NCBI RefSeq assembly: GCF_007829875.1
Contig: NZ_VIWV01000001.1
Coordinates: 7,948,001-8,012,000 of the forward strand
Length of the DNA: 64,000 nt
Direction of reading: 5' to 3'
Source of the DNA: Streptomyces capillispiralis
GTDB taxonomy: Bacteria; Actinomycetota; Actinomycetes; Streptomycetales; Streptomycetaceae
Part shown: one piece after another, positions 1 to 7,566 of the stretch
How positions within the stretch are numbered: the stretch's first letter is position 1
Layout of the letters: each line of letters opens with the position of its first letter
The notes under the pieces: generated by a model
What the model saw: only the letters and a program-made list of their open reading frames with translations
The model's database searches: none
Told to the model about the DNA's origin: nothing
Translations under genes and position numbers: made by a program

Positions 1-1065
1 CGGGCCTTCTACACCGGCGGCGGCCACACGGAGGAGTCCTACGCGGACCCCGCCTTCCGCCGGCACCTGCTCGGCGGCATCCGCTGGGCGGCCGGCACGA
101 CCAAGGCCGACTGCCGCCCGGAGACCGGCTACACGCCCCTGTTCGACGGCACCGGCACGACCGGCTGGAATCAGGCGGGACCCGGCGGCTTCACCCTGGC
201 CGACGGCACGCTCACCTCGCACGGCGGACTGGGCCTGTTCTGGTACCAGGGCAAGGAGTTCACCGGCGACTACTCCCTGAAGCTGGACTGGAAGGCGAGC
301 GGCGACGACAACTCCGGTGTCTTCCTCGGCTTCCCGGCGTCCGACGACCCCTGGTCGGCGGTGGACCACGGCTACGAGATCCAGATCGACGCCACCGACG
401 CGGCCGACCGCACCACGGGAGCCGTCTACGGATTCAAGTCCGCCGACCTCGCCGCCCGCGACGCCGCGCTGAACCCGCCGGGGGAGTGGAACACCTACGA
501 GCTGCGCGTCACCGGCGAGCGGCTGGAGATCTTCCTCAACGGCAGGAAGATCAACGACTTCACCAACACCGACCCGGCGCGCAGCCTCCAGCAGGGCCAC
601 ATCGGCCTGCAGAACCACGGTGACGGCGACGAGGTGGCCTTCCGCAACATCCGGATCAAGCAGGCCGGCCCCCCGTCCGGCACTCGCACCGGTGAGGTGA
701 AGGGCGTGAACGGCAAGTGTCTGGACGTGGACAACGCGGGCACGGCGGATGGGACGGAGGTGCAGATCTGGACGTGCAACGGGACGTCGGCGCAGCGGTG
801 GACGGTGGCGGACGACGGTTCGTTGAGGGCGTTGGGCAAGTGTCTGGACGTGTCCGGTGGCGGGAGTGCGGACGGGACGCGGGTGCAGTTGTGGACGTGC
901 AACGGGACGGGGGCGCAGAAGTGGGCGGCCCAGTCGGACGGCACGGTGCGTAACCCGCAGTCGGGCAAGTGCCTGGACGCCTCGGGCGGTACGTGGGAGG
1001 ACGGCACGCCGGTCCACCTGTGGACCTGCCACACCGGATCCAACCAGAAGTGGACCCTGCCCTGA
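1..1065 (+). CDS. ThuA-like / DUF1080 / ricin-type lectin protein, 3' part
   Basis: The open frame runs in from the left edge, so the N-terminus is missing; 354 residues are visible. The first ~35 residues (…YTGGGHTEESY…) look like the end of a ThuA-like (trehalose-utilisation) domain. Residues ~48-218 resemble DUF1080, a jelly-roll 3-keto-glycoside hydrolase-like domain (LFDGT start, YEIQI and NRKI-type strands). The last ~130 residues are a ricin-type CBM13 with three tandem repeats, each starting GKCLD and ending in a QxW-type motif (SAQRW, GAQKW, SNQKW). Such proteins are normally secreted carbohydrate-active enzymes. Nothing links it to the alkaloid cluster, and it is followed by a strong terminator, so I take it as flanking genome. 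Domain calls are from motif memory. Confidence 0.85.
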   Translation, partial: RAFYTGGGHTEESYADPAFRRHLLGGIRWAAGTTKADCRPETGYTPLFDGTGTTGWNQAGPGGFTLADGTLTSHGGLGLFWYQGKEFTGDYSLKLDWKASGDDNSGVFLGFPASDDPWSAVDHGYEIQIDATDAADRTTGAVYGFKSADLAARDAALNPPGEWNTYELRVTGERLEIFLNGRKINDFTNTDPARSLQQGHIGLQNHGDGDEVAFRNIRIKQAGPPSGTRTGEVKGVNGKCLDVDNAGTADGTEVQIWTCNGTSAQRWTVADDGSLRALGKCLDVSGGGSADGTRVQLWTCNGTGAQKWAAQSDGTVRNPQSGKCLDASGGTWEDGTPVHLWTCHTGSNQKWTLP

Positions 1066-1084
1066 CATCCGTCACGGGTCCGTC

Positions 1085-1116
1085 GCCGGGGCGCACCGAA
1101 GCGGGTGCGCCCCGGC
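1085..1116 (+). terminator. Rho-independent terminator after the lectin gene
   Basis: A perfect 13-bp stem (GCCGGGGCGCACC at 1085-1097 pairing with 1104-1116) with a 6-nt loop is followed by CCCCTTTTC. It begins 20 bp after the stop codon. Confidence 0.85.
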
Positions 1117-1220
1117 CCCTTTTCGTCCGGTTCCCGCCGGGCCCGCGCGACACCTGTGCCCTCGGCACGCGGCCGGTGACGGCCCCCTTTCCACGCCGGT
1201 GGCCTTCTCAATCGTGGCAA

Positions 1221-1248
1221 TGATCATGGTGTGGTGAAGTGATCATGG
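1221..1248 (+). promoter_or_regulatory. Direct repeat of a palindromic TGATCATGG element
   Basis: TGATCATGG occurs at 1221-1229 and again at 1240-1248, just upstream of the acyl-CoA oxidase-like gene. Each copy contains the palindrome TGATCA. The position suggests an operator or promoter element; the function is inferred only from location. Confidence 0.35.
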
Positions 1249-1266
1249 CCGGTAGCTTGTGCGTCT

Positions 1267-3078
1267 ATGATCGACAACCACCTCCCCACTCCCCAGCAGG
1301 GCTTATCGAACGACCTGACCACCGCCCTGTTCGGCAGCCGCGCGGCGACGTTCCACCAGCCCTGGAAGCGGCTGTTCGGCTCCTCACCGTTCTCCTACCG
1401 GGAGGGACTCACGCACGAGGAGCGCATCCAACTGTCGTACGAGCGGCTGCGCCTGGTCAACGACGCCGTCGACGACCCCGCGGCGTTCGCCGGTGATCCG
1501 GCGGCGCTCAGCGCGATGCACGAGTGGGCCGGCGTCGTCGACGCCGGCATGGCGACCTGCGCGAGCATCCACTACAACCTGTTCCTCGGCAGCCTCCTCG
1601 ACCACGACCACCAGGACCGGGACCTCACCGAGTACCTCGACATGTCCCGCGTCGGGACGTTCCTGTGCACGGAGCTCGGCCACGGCAACGACGCCGCCCA
1701 GATGGAGACCACCTGCACCTTCGACCGAAACACCGGCGGCTTCGTCCTCGACACCCCCACCCCGGACGCCTGCAAGTGGATGCCCAACACCAGTTCGGTG
1801 GGCGGCGCGAAGAGCGCGGTCGTCGCCGCACGCCTCCGCGTCGACGACCGCGACCTGGGCGTGTTCCTGTTCCTGACACCCCTGAGCGACGCCCACGGCA
1901 CACCGCTGCCCGGCGTGGAGATACGCAGGCTCCCGCAGACCGCCAGCAGCCCCGTCGACCACTGCGCCACCAGCTTCCACCAGGTCCCCCTGCCCTACGG
2001 CGCACTGCTGCAGGGCGAGCACGGACGCCTCACCCGTGACGGCCGGTTCACCAGCGACCTCGGCAGCCCCCGCAAACGGTTCCTGCGCTCCATCGGCCGC
2101 GTCACCATGGGCAAGCTCTGCATGAGCGCCTACAGCCTCGGCGCCACCCGGCACGCCCTGACCGTCGCCGTCCGCCACGCCCACAACCGCCACACCTCCG
2201 GCATGACCGGCGGTCAAAGGGTCCCCCTGTTCGCCCACCGCAGCCACCACGCCCCGCTCCTGGAGGCCACGGCCACGGCCTACGCGGCCACCCTGCTCCA
2301 GCGCGACGTGACCCGGCAGTGGGCCGACGCCACGGACGACGACCGGGAGCACCACGAACGGCTCGTCGCCGTCGCCAAGGGATGGATCACCTGGCAGGCC
2401 CGGGCCATCATGACCGAGTGCCGCGAACGCTGCGGCGCCCAGGGCCTGATCCTGGCCAACGGCATCGCCGGCCAGCTCGCCGCCAACGAGGGCACCATCA
2501 CCGCCGAGGGCGACAACAAGGTGATCTGGGTCAAGGCCGCCGGGGAGATGCTTCTGGGAGGTTTCACACCGCAGCCCGTCAGCGAACTCCCGCCCGAGCA
2601 GCGCCTGCTGGACGATCCGCGGTACGTGCAGGACCTCCTCGGGGACATCGAGCGGATATGGCACGAGCGGGCCCGTGCCCGCCTGCGCACCGGCCGGGCA
2701 CCCTCACCCCTGGCGCGCTGGAACGCGACCGTGACCCCCGCACTCCAGCTCGTCGACGCGCACGCCCACCGCCTGGCCGGCCAGGCACTGTCCGCGGCGG
2801 CCGCCGAGGCCGGCGGCGCGCAGAGCCGGAGTCTGCTCACCGACCTGCACCGGCTGTTCGCCCTGCGCCGGATCGCCGCGCACAGCGGTGACCTGCTGGC
2901 CCAGGGGCGGATCACCGCCGAACAGGTGCAGCACCTGCCCGACGCCATTGACAACGTAGTCATGGCACTGGAGCCCCACGCACTGACGCTGGTGGCGGGG
3001 TTCGACGTACCGGAGGAACTGCTGGAGGGCCACCCCGTGCTGCAGACCGCGGACGCGGCGGAACTCGTGCCGGCGTAG
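1267..3078 (+). CDS. Acyl-CoA oxidase-like flavoprotein
   Basis: A 603-residue protein with acyl-CoA oxidase organisation: an N-terminal helical domain, the ACOX-type segment ELGHGND…ETTCTFD near residues 138-158 followed by KWMPN, and a C-terminal acyl-CoA dehydrogenase fold. The motif ITAEGDN near residue 414 keeps the glutamate that acts as catalytic base in this family. Such enzymes oxidise the alpha-beta bond of acyl thioesters using FAD and oxygen. In this setting it may desaturate the polyketide or an intermediate, but the substrate cannot be read from sequence. Codon 13 is TTA (1303-1305), so translation should depend on the rare bldA tRNA. It sits convergent to the GBL-receptor gene. 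No strong ribosome site precedes the ATG, so the start is moderately certain. Confidence 0.8.
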   Translation: MIDNHLPTPQQGLSNDLTTALFGSRAATFHQPWKRLFGSSPFSYREGLTHEERIQLSYERLRLVNDAVDDPAAFAGDPAALSAMHEWAGVVDAGMATCASIHYNLFLGSLLDHDHQDRDLTEYLDMSRVGTFLCTELGHGNDAAQMETTCTFDRNTGGFVLDTPTPDACKWMPNTSSVGGAKSAVVAARLRVDDRDLGVFLFLTPLSDAHGTPLPGVEIRRLPQTASSPVDHCATSFHQVPLPYGALLQGEHGRLTRDGRFTSDLGSPRKRFLRSIGRVTMGKLCMSAYSLGATRHALTVAVRHAHNRHTSGMTGGQRVPLFAHRSHHAPLLEATATAYAATLLQRDVTRQWADATDDDREHHERLVAVAKGWITWQARAIMTECRERCGAQGLILANGIAGQLAANEGTITAEGDNKVIWVKAAGEMLLGGFTPQPVSELPPEQRLLDDPRYVQDLLGDIERIWHERARARLRTGRAPSPLARWNATVTPALQLVDAHAHRLAGQALSAAAAEAGGAQSRSLLTDLHRLFALRRIAAHSGDLLAQGRITAEQVQHLPDAIDNVVMALEPHALTLVAGFDVPEELLEGHPVLQTADAAELVPA

Positions 3079-3218
3079 CGGAACCGACGCGCACGGGGGA
3101 CTTCGGCTGGACGCAGGCCGCACGGCGAGGCTGCGTCCGGTCAAGGGCGCACCGCTGTACCGGGAGGTCGGGGTTCGGCGGCCTCGGCGACGAGGACGGG
3201 CCGGCCGCCGCCGCCTGC

Positions 3219-3896
3219 TCAGGACCGGGGAGCGGAGCCCTCGTGGAGCGCGGGGGAGTCCTGCTCGGGGCGCGCTTCGGCCAGCAGCCGCTCGGGCCGC
3301 CGCGGTGAGATGTCCAGCTTCGTCAGCACCGCGGGAACGGTGATGCCGGGCAGGATCAGGGCGAAGAGCTCCGAGACCTCGCCCACCAGGTCCGGTTGCT
3401 GCGGCAGGGAACTGCTCACCAGTTGAACGCCCGTCCACGCCCCGACGAGCAGCCGGGCGATGGTGGCGGGGTCGGCGTGCTGCTGGAGTTCGCCCCGCTC
3501 CTTGGCGGTGGCGAGCAGGTCCAGACTCAGCTGGATCCAGTCGGGCCAGCGCGTGCTGAACAGCGACCGGGACTTGGGGTCGACGGAGAGCCGGATCGAC
3601 GCGCTCAGCAGGGGCTCACGGGGGAGACGGTAGGCCAGGAGCAGCGCGAGGTCGATCCACTCCTGCACCTTGTACGTCTGCGGGCTGAACCCCAGTGTGG
3701 TCACCGCCTCGTCGAGCACGCCCTGGGCGAGCGCCTCCTTCGACGTGAAGTGGAAGTACAGCGCGCCCCGGGTGAGTTGCGCGCGTTCGAGGATCACGGA
3801 GATGGACGCGGCGTCGTAGCCGTACTCGTCGAAGACCTCTGCCGCGGCCTCCAGGAAGATCCGGCGTGTCCGGACCGCCCTCTCCTGCTTCGCCAC
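3219..3896 (-). CDS. TetR-family gamma-butyrolactone receptor (ArpA/ScbR type)
   Basis: A 225-residue repressor. The N-terminus (VAKQERAVRTRR) and helix-turn-helix (AQLTRGALYFHFTSKEALAQ) match the ArpA/ScbR class of butyrolactone receptors. The ligand domain contains Trp residues in STRWPDWIQ, near the region that binds the signal in ArpA-type proteins. The GTG at 3896 was chosen because AAGGAG lies just upstream and because the family starts with (M/V)AKQ; the longer upstream frame would run through the operator. A receptor-type operator (3936-3955) sits about 40-60 bp upstream of the start, indicating autoregulation. The neighbours are a second receptor-like gene and an AfsA-type synthase. 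It probably holds down the SARP genes until signal accumulates. Confidence 0.88.
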   Translation of the reverse strand: MAKQERAVRTRRIFLEAAAEVFDEYGYDAASISVILERAQLTRGALYFHFTSKEALAQGVLDEAVTTLGFSPQTYKVQEWIDLALLLAYRLPREPLLSASIRLSVDPKSRSLFSTRWPDWIQLSLDLLATAKERGELQQHADPATIARLLVGAWTGVQLVSSSLPQQPDLVGEVSELFALILPGITVPAVLTKLDISPRRPERLLAEARPEQDSPALHEGSAPRS

Positions 3897-3935
3897 GTGA
3901 CTCCTTGTTTTCCAGGGGTCTCCTTCGAGGTGAAA

Positions 3936-3955
3936 GGACCAACGGATCGGTATGT
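3936..3955. promoter_or_regulatory. GBL-receptor operator (ARE-like) before the first TetR gene
   Basis: ACC (3938-3940) and GGT (3949-3951) are separated by 8 bp. On the minus strand the left arm reads ACATACCGATCCG, close to the ScbR/ArpA consensus half-site. It lies in the promoter of the receptor gene. Confidence 0.75.
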
Positions 3956-4019
3956 GAAGCTTCAGAATAATCCCGCCCACCGGCGCGTCCGCACCCGGTC
4001 CCGCGGTCCTCCCGGGCGG

Positions 4020-4736
4020 TCACGGCTCCTCGGCGCAGCCGGTGCAGCCGGTGCAGCCCTTCACGGTCAGGCGCCCCACCACGCCGTCCGCGTTCCGCAT
4101 GTGCTCGTCCCAGCGGGCCACGCTCTCGGACCCTCCGGCCTCGAGCTTGGCCCGCGTCTCCTCCGAGGCGAGGCCGGGCAGCATCATCTTCCAGAAACGT
4201 GTCACCACGCGCCGGGAACACAGGGCGTGGTCCTTGCGCCCGAGGGTCTCCAGGCCCATGACGATCGCCATGATGGTGGCGCAGGCGTCGTCCGGCAGCA
4301 CCCCGGGGGCCAGGTTCCCCTCGTACTCGGCGATGGTCAGCATGCCCCGTACCCAGCCGCGCCACTTGAGCCACAGCTCGGCGCCGCCGTCCCAGGCCGC
4401 GTCGTTGTCGAGGCCGAGTCCGGCGCGCAGCACCACGTTCTCCTCGAACTGCGTGGCCAGGACGTGCGTGGCGTCGATGAGGGTCTGCAGGGGGGCGGGC
4501 CGCGATTCGGTGCAGGCGGTCGTGATGTACCGCAGGCTCTCCTCGGCCGCCGCCTGTACGGTCTCCCCCAGCTCCTTCTTACTGCTGAAGTGGAAGTTGA
4601 GCGCGCCGGTACTCACGCCGGCCCCGGTGCTGATGTCCGCGAGGGACGCGGACATGAATCCTCGTCGGTCGAAGACCTCGGCCGCCGAACAGATCAGCTC
4701 CTGCCTCGTGCGTACCGCACGGTCCTGCTTGGCCAT
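4020..4736 (-). CDS. Second ArpA-type TetR regulator (receptor or pseudo-receptor)
   Basis: A 238-residue TetR protein starting MAKQDRAVRTRQELI, with an HTH of the butyrolactone-receptor class (GVSTGALNFHFSSKKELGE). Paired receptor-like genes of this kind, for example ScbR/ScbR2, usually include one true receptor and one pseudo-receptor that answers to other ligands; which this is cannot be told from sequence. The ATG at 4736 was preferred over an upstream ATG because of the family start and a GGAG-type site. The C-terminus carries an unusual GCTGCTGCAEEP tail encoded by a 9-bp tandem repeat. An ARE-like dyad lies 68-85 bp upstream, in the divergent promoter shared with the quinone oxidoreductase. 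Confidence 0.85.
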   Translation of the reverse strand: MAKQDRAVRTRQELICSAAEVFDRRGFMSASLADISTGAGVSTGALNFHFSSKKELGETVQAAAEESLRYITTACTESRPAPLQTLIDATHVLATQFEENVVLRAGLGLDNDAAWDGGAELWLKWRGWVRGMLTIAEYEGNLAPGVLPDDACATIMAIVMGLETLGRKDHALCSRRVVTRFWKMMLPGLASEETRAKLEAGGSESVARWDEHMRNADGVVGRLTVKGCTGCTGCAEEP

Positions 4737-4803
4737 CCTCGCAGCTCCGGGTGATGAATGGTGAGCCCGATGCATGCATGCGCACACACTGGGTCACGCT
4801 AAC

Positions 4804-4821
4804 AAACCGAACGTAAGGTTT
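4804..4821. promoter_or_regulatory. ARE-like operator in the divergent TetR2/oxidoreductase promoter
   Basis: AAACC and GGTTT flank an 8-bp core (GAACGTAA), the same ACC-8-GGT geometry as the other four sites. It could control both divergent genes. Confidence 0.65.
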
Positions 4822-4922
4822 CTTCTTCGGCCCCAGTTGACTCCGTAACAGTCCCGAACCGGGGCGGATTTGCTGGTCCATTGCTCACTGGATCACAAAG
4901 GGCGGGGAGGATACCATGCCTC

Positions 4923-5831
4923 ATGCTCGCTATCCAGTTCGATTGTTTCGGTGGTCCCGAGGTTCTCACCCCCGTCGAGCTTCCCCCTCCGGTCCCGGGA
5001 CCGGAGGAAGTTCTGATCACGGTGGAGGCGGCAGGCGTCAACTTCGCCGACACACACCAGACCGACGGTTCCTATCCGATCGCCGACAGCCTTCCGTTCG
5101 TCCCGGGCTCCGAGGTCGTCGGGCGCACCCCCGACGGGAGGCGGGTGCTGGCCCGGGTGACCGGAGGGTACGCCCAGCAGGTGGCCGCCAGACAGTCCGC
5201 GGTGGTGGAAATTACCGAGGAGGTACCGGCGGCCGAGGCCCTGGCGCTGCCGATGCAGGGGCTCACGGCCTGGCACCTGCTGCGGACCGCGGCCCGGCTG
5301 CGGGAGGGCGAGACCGTCGTCGTGCACGCCGCGGCGGGCGGCGTCGGCAGTCTCGCCGTCCAGCTGGCCAGGGAGTTCGGCGCGGGCCTGGTGCTCGCCC
5401 AGGCGTCCTCCCCGGACAAGGCGGAACTCGCCCTGCGGCTCGGCGCGGACGCGGTCGTCGCATACCCCCTGGAGCGCGGGGCCGACGTGGTCCTCGACGC
5501 GGGCGGCGGGCCCCTCTTCGCGGCCGCGCTGGGCTCGCTGGCCCCCTTCGGCCGGCTGGTCACCTATGGCAACGCCTCACGTGAGGACTTCCCGCCGGTC
5601 GATCCCGCACTGCTCCACCGGCTCGGCGCGTCCGTCGTCGGCTTCCGGCTGCGGCACGCGCTGACGGCACCCGGCGCGACGAGCGGCCCGCTGAAGGAAC
5701 TGTTCACGATGGTCGCCGAGGGACGTCTGAGGCCCGTCACGGGCGCCAGTTACCCGCTGGCCGAGGCGCGGCGCGCACACGAGGACCTGCTGGCGCGGCG
5801 CACCACCGGCAAGGTGGTCCTGATCCCCTGA
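4923..5831 (+). CDS. Quinone oxidoreductase-like NADPH-dependent MDR enzyme
   Basis: A 302-residue medium-chain dehydrogenase/reductase without the zinc ligands, like quinone oxidoreductases: MLAIQFDCFGGPEVL at the N-terminus, GVNFADTHQ, PFVPGSEVVG, and the cofactor motif AAAGGVGSLAVQLA. The ATG at 4923 is favoured over an upstream in-frame TTG because the family begins about here. GGGAGG lies 13 bp before it, somewhat distant. Transcribed away from the second TetR gene across a shared ARE-like operator, it is probably a direct target of the butyrolactone circuit. Enzymes of this type in GBL loci may help mature the signal or tailor the product. The role here is inference. Confidence 0.8.
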   Translation: MLAIQFDCFGGPEVLTPVELPPPVPGPEEVLITVEAAGVNFADTHQTDGSYPIADSLPFVPGSEVVGRTPDGRRVLARVTGGYAQQVAARQSAVVEITEEVPAAEALALPMQGLTAWHLLRTAARLREGETVVVHAAAGGVGSLAVQLAREFGAGLVLAQASSPDKAELALRLGADAVVAYPLERGADVVLDAGGGPLFAAALGSLAPFGRLVTYGNASREDFPPVDPALLHRLGASVVGFRLRHALTAPGATSGPLKELFTMVAEGRLRPVTGASYPLAEARRAHEDLLARRTTGKVVLIP

Positions 5832-5849
5832 GCAGTGATGCCTTTTCGA

Positions 5850-6277
5850 TATGTTTCCGGCCGGTGATCGAGCCGGACGCCCTCGTTCCGCAGGGGTGGG
5901 CGCCGCGGGCGGACCGGTGTTTCGCGCCCGGATCACCGGTCCGCAGGAGTTACCCCGCGATGGGCGCGCGGAGACTTCCGGCGCCCGTTGCCCGGGGCCG
6001 CGCGAGGGCCGGGCGGGGAGCGGGGTGCTCAGGGCGGCGGGGGTGGCGGCGGCCAACTCGGCCGACGGGTCGGTGAGTTCGCCTCGGGGGCAGCCTGCCG
6101 GTCGAGGCCCGGCACTCCTGCGAGTGCCGGGCCTCGACATGGGCGGGACTGCCACACCGAGGCCGGCGGGCGGGCGGAAGGGATGGTCCTGTCGCCCGTC
6201 ATGACGGCGTGCGGGTGGCCGTGTGCGAGGAGGGCGTCGACCCCGGAAAATATCGCTGAATATGTTTCAGGCCGGTG
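5850..6277. repeat. Pair of near-identical 17-bp AT-containing elements
   Basis: TATGTTTCCGGCCGGTG at 5850-5866 recurs as TATGTTTCAGGCCGGTG at 6261-6277 (16 of 17 identical). The copies sit just past the stops of two convergent genes, on either side of a bidirectional terminator. This 470-bp stretch (5832-6301) otherwise holds no convincing gene. The function is unknown. Confidence 0.4.
6101..6138. terminator. Bidirectional terminator between convergent genes
   Basis: A perfect 17-bp stem (GTCGAGGCCCGGCACTC at 6101-6117, complement at 6122-6138) with a 4-nt loop, between the oxidoreductase (+) and AfsA-like (-) genes. There is no clear U tract, as is common in Streptomyces. Confidence 0.8.
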
Positions 6278-6301
6278 CGGCCGTGGCATGCAGCCGGATG
6301 G

Positions 6302-7270
6302 TCACCGAAGGGTGCCGGTGAGTTCGCTGCGGAAGGCGGTGTGTCCGGACTGGGTCCCGGTGACCCGGACGAGCACGGTGTCGGGGCCCTTCCGCAGTGG
6401 CTCGGCCTCGATCCGGCACACCGTGTCGAACTCGACGTAACGTTCGAACTCGGCGTCGAGGGCGGTGAGGTGGAGAATGCCCGGCCGGACGGTGGCTTCG
6501 GCGGCCTGGACGGCGGCCTCGATCAGGCCGAGGCCGGGCACGTGGTCGACGGGGTGGTCCAGGAGGTGGGTGTTGGCGATGTCGCTGCGCAGGAGCCAGC
6601 GCAGGGGGTCACCGGTCGGGCAGAGCACGACGTCCGAGGCGGCGGCGCGGCCGACCGACGCCGGGTCGACCGGCGCCGGCAGTGGCCAGTTCCCCCAGTC
6701 GACGGTGAGGTGCTCACCGCGCAGCCGGCGGTACGCGGCCGGGGATATCCAGCCGAAGTCCGACTGGGAGCCGGCCACCGGGACCCCCTCACGGAAGATC
6801 CGCATGGTCATCGGTAATGAACGTGCCGTCCGACCGGTTTGTCCATGACCCGGAATCGCGACCTCCACCTCGAAGAGGGGGGCCTCGCCCGGGTGGACCC
6901 GGAAATCCGGGTCCACGGTGTAGTGGAACTCCCGCAGCGTCGTCTGGTGCGTGAGCGGCACCTGGTACTCGGCGTGCGCGATGGTCAGCCCGGCCTGCCG
7001 GATCGTCTGGGTGAGGAGACGGGGGTCGTACGCCCAGGAGCCCGAGTGGGTGGGCCACTGGGCACGCAGGAGGAAGGTGTCGGGGCCGGTGTGCCTCCAG
7101 TCGGTGATCAGTACGCGCTGCGGGTCTCTCAGATGAACGAGCTCCTTGGCCACCCGTCTGTGGTGGTCGGCGCCGGGAGGGGCGTCGACGTGGCGGCGGC
7201 CCGCGGTACGCGGGCGTGCGGTGGTATCGGACACGGAACCCCCAGATGACTCAGTGGTCGGCTTAGCCAT
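6302..7270 (-). CDS. AfsA-family gamma-butyrolactone/butenolide biosynthesis protein
   Basis: A ~322-residue protein with two AfsA hot-dog repeats. The first starts near VAKELVHLRDPQRVLIT and includes HAEYQVPLTHQ; the second includes DHVPGLGLIEAAVQAA and DAEFERYVEFD. AfsA-type enzymes join a beta-ketoacyl group to a C3 phosphate to begin GBL or butenolide signal synthesis. The exact start is uncertain: the ATG at 7300 would overlap the operator, so 7270 is given, and a GTG at 7234 preceded by TGGGGG is also possible. A TTA codon at 6817-6815 should tie signal synthesis to bldA. With an ARE-like site at its promoter and two receptor genes nearby, it completes a local quorum circuit. Confidence 0.88.
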   Translation of the reverse strand: MAKPTTESSGGSVSDTTARPRTAGRRHVDAPPGADHHRRVAKELVHLRDPQRVLITDWRHTGPDTFLLRAQWPTHSGSWAYDPRLLTQTIRQAGLTIAHAEYQVPLTHQTTLREFHYTVDPDFRVHPGEAPLFEVEVAIPGHGQTGRTARSLPMTMRIFREGVPVAGSQSDFGWISPAAYRRLRGEHLTVDWGNWPLPAPVDPASVGRAAASDVVLCPTGDPLRWLLRSDIANTHLLDHPVDHVPGLGLIEAAVQAAEATVRPGILHLTALDAEFERYVEFDTVCRIEAEPLRKGPDTVLVRVTGTQSGHTAFRSELTGTLR

Positions 7271-7296
7271 CGTCGAACTCGCGCTCGACTGGATGA

Positions 7297-7318
7297 ACAT
7301 ACCGATCCATCGGTTCTT
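7297..7318. promoter_or_regulatory. ARE-like operator before the AfsA-type gene
   Basis: ATACC and GGTTC flank GATCCATC (ACC 7301-7303, GGT 7312-7314). It lies just upstream of the chosen start, so receptor binding would repress signal synthesis. Confidence 0.7.
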
Positions 7319-7480
7319 TTATCAAGGAATGTCAAAGACCGCGTCATACGCTGCTTTTGCGAAGGGCAAAGAACGGACCGCGCCCCGGGAAGTCCGGTGG
7401 TGGAACGGCTGCCACCGCACCGGAGGCGAGGCGTCGGGGAGCCGAGCAAAGAGGACGGAGGACATCCGGACCGTACACAA

Positions 7481-7523
7481 CTGGGCCCCGCACCGGCGTG
7501 GAGCGAACCGGTACGGGGCCCAG
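7481..7523 (-). terminator. Terminator after the first flavin monooxygenase gene
   Basis: A 16-bp stem with one mismatch (CTGGGCCCCGCACCGG at 7481-7496 pairing with 7508-7523) and an 11-nt loop. It lies downstream of the minus-strand gene ending at 7567. Confidence 0.7.
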
Positions 7524-7566
7524 TGGAGGGTCCCGGTCGAAGGCCGCGCGGGGGCCGTTCGAGGGT

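Noticed and set aside
4881..4922. An upstream TTG start for the quinone oxidoreductase
   Set aside because: TTG is rare, and the added residues do not fit the family N-terminus.
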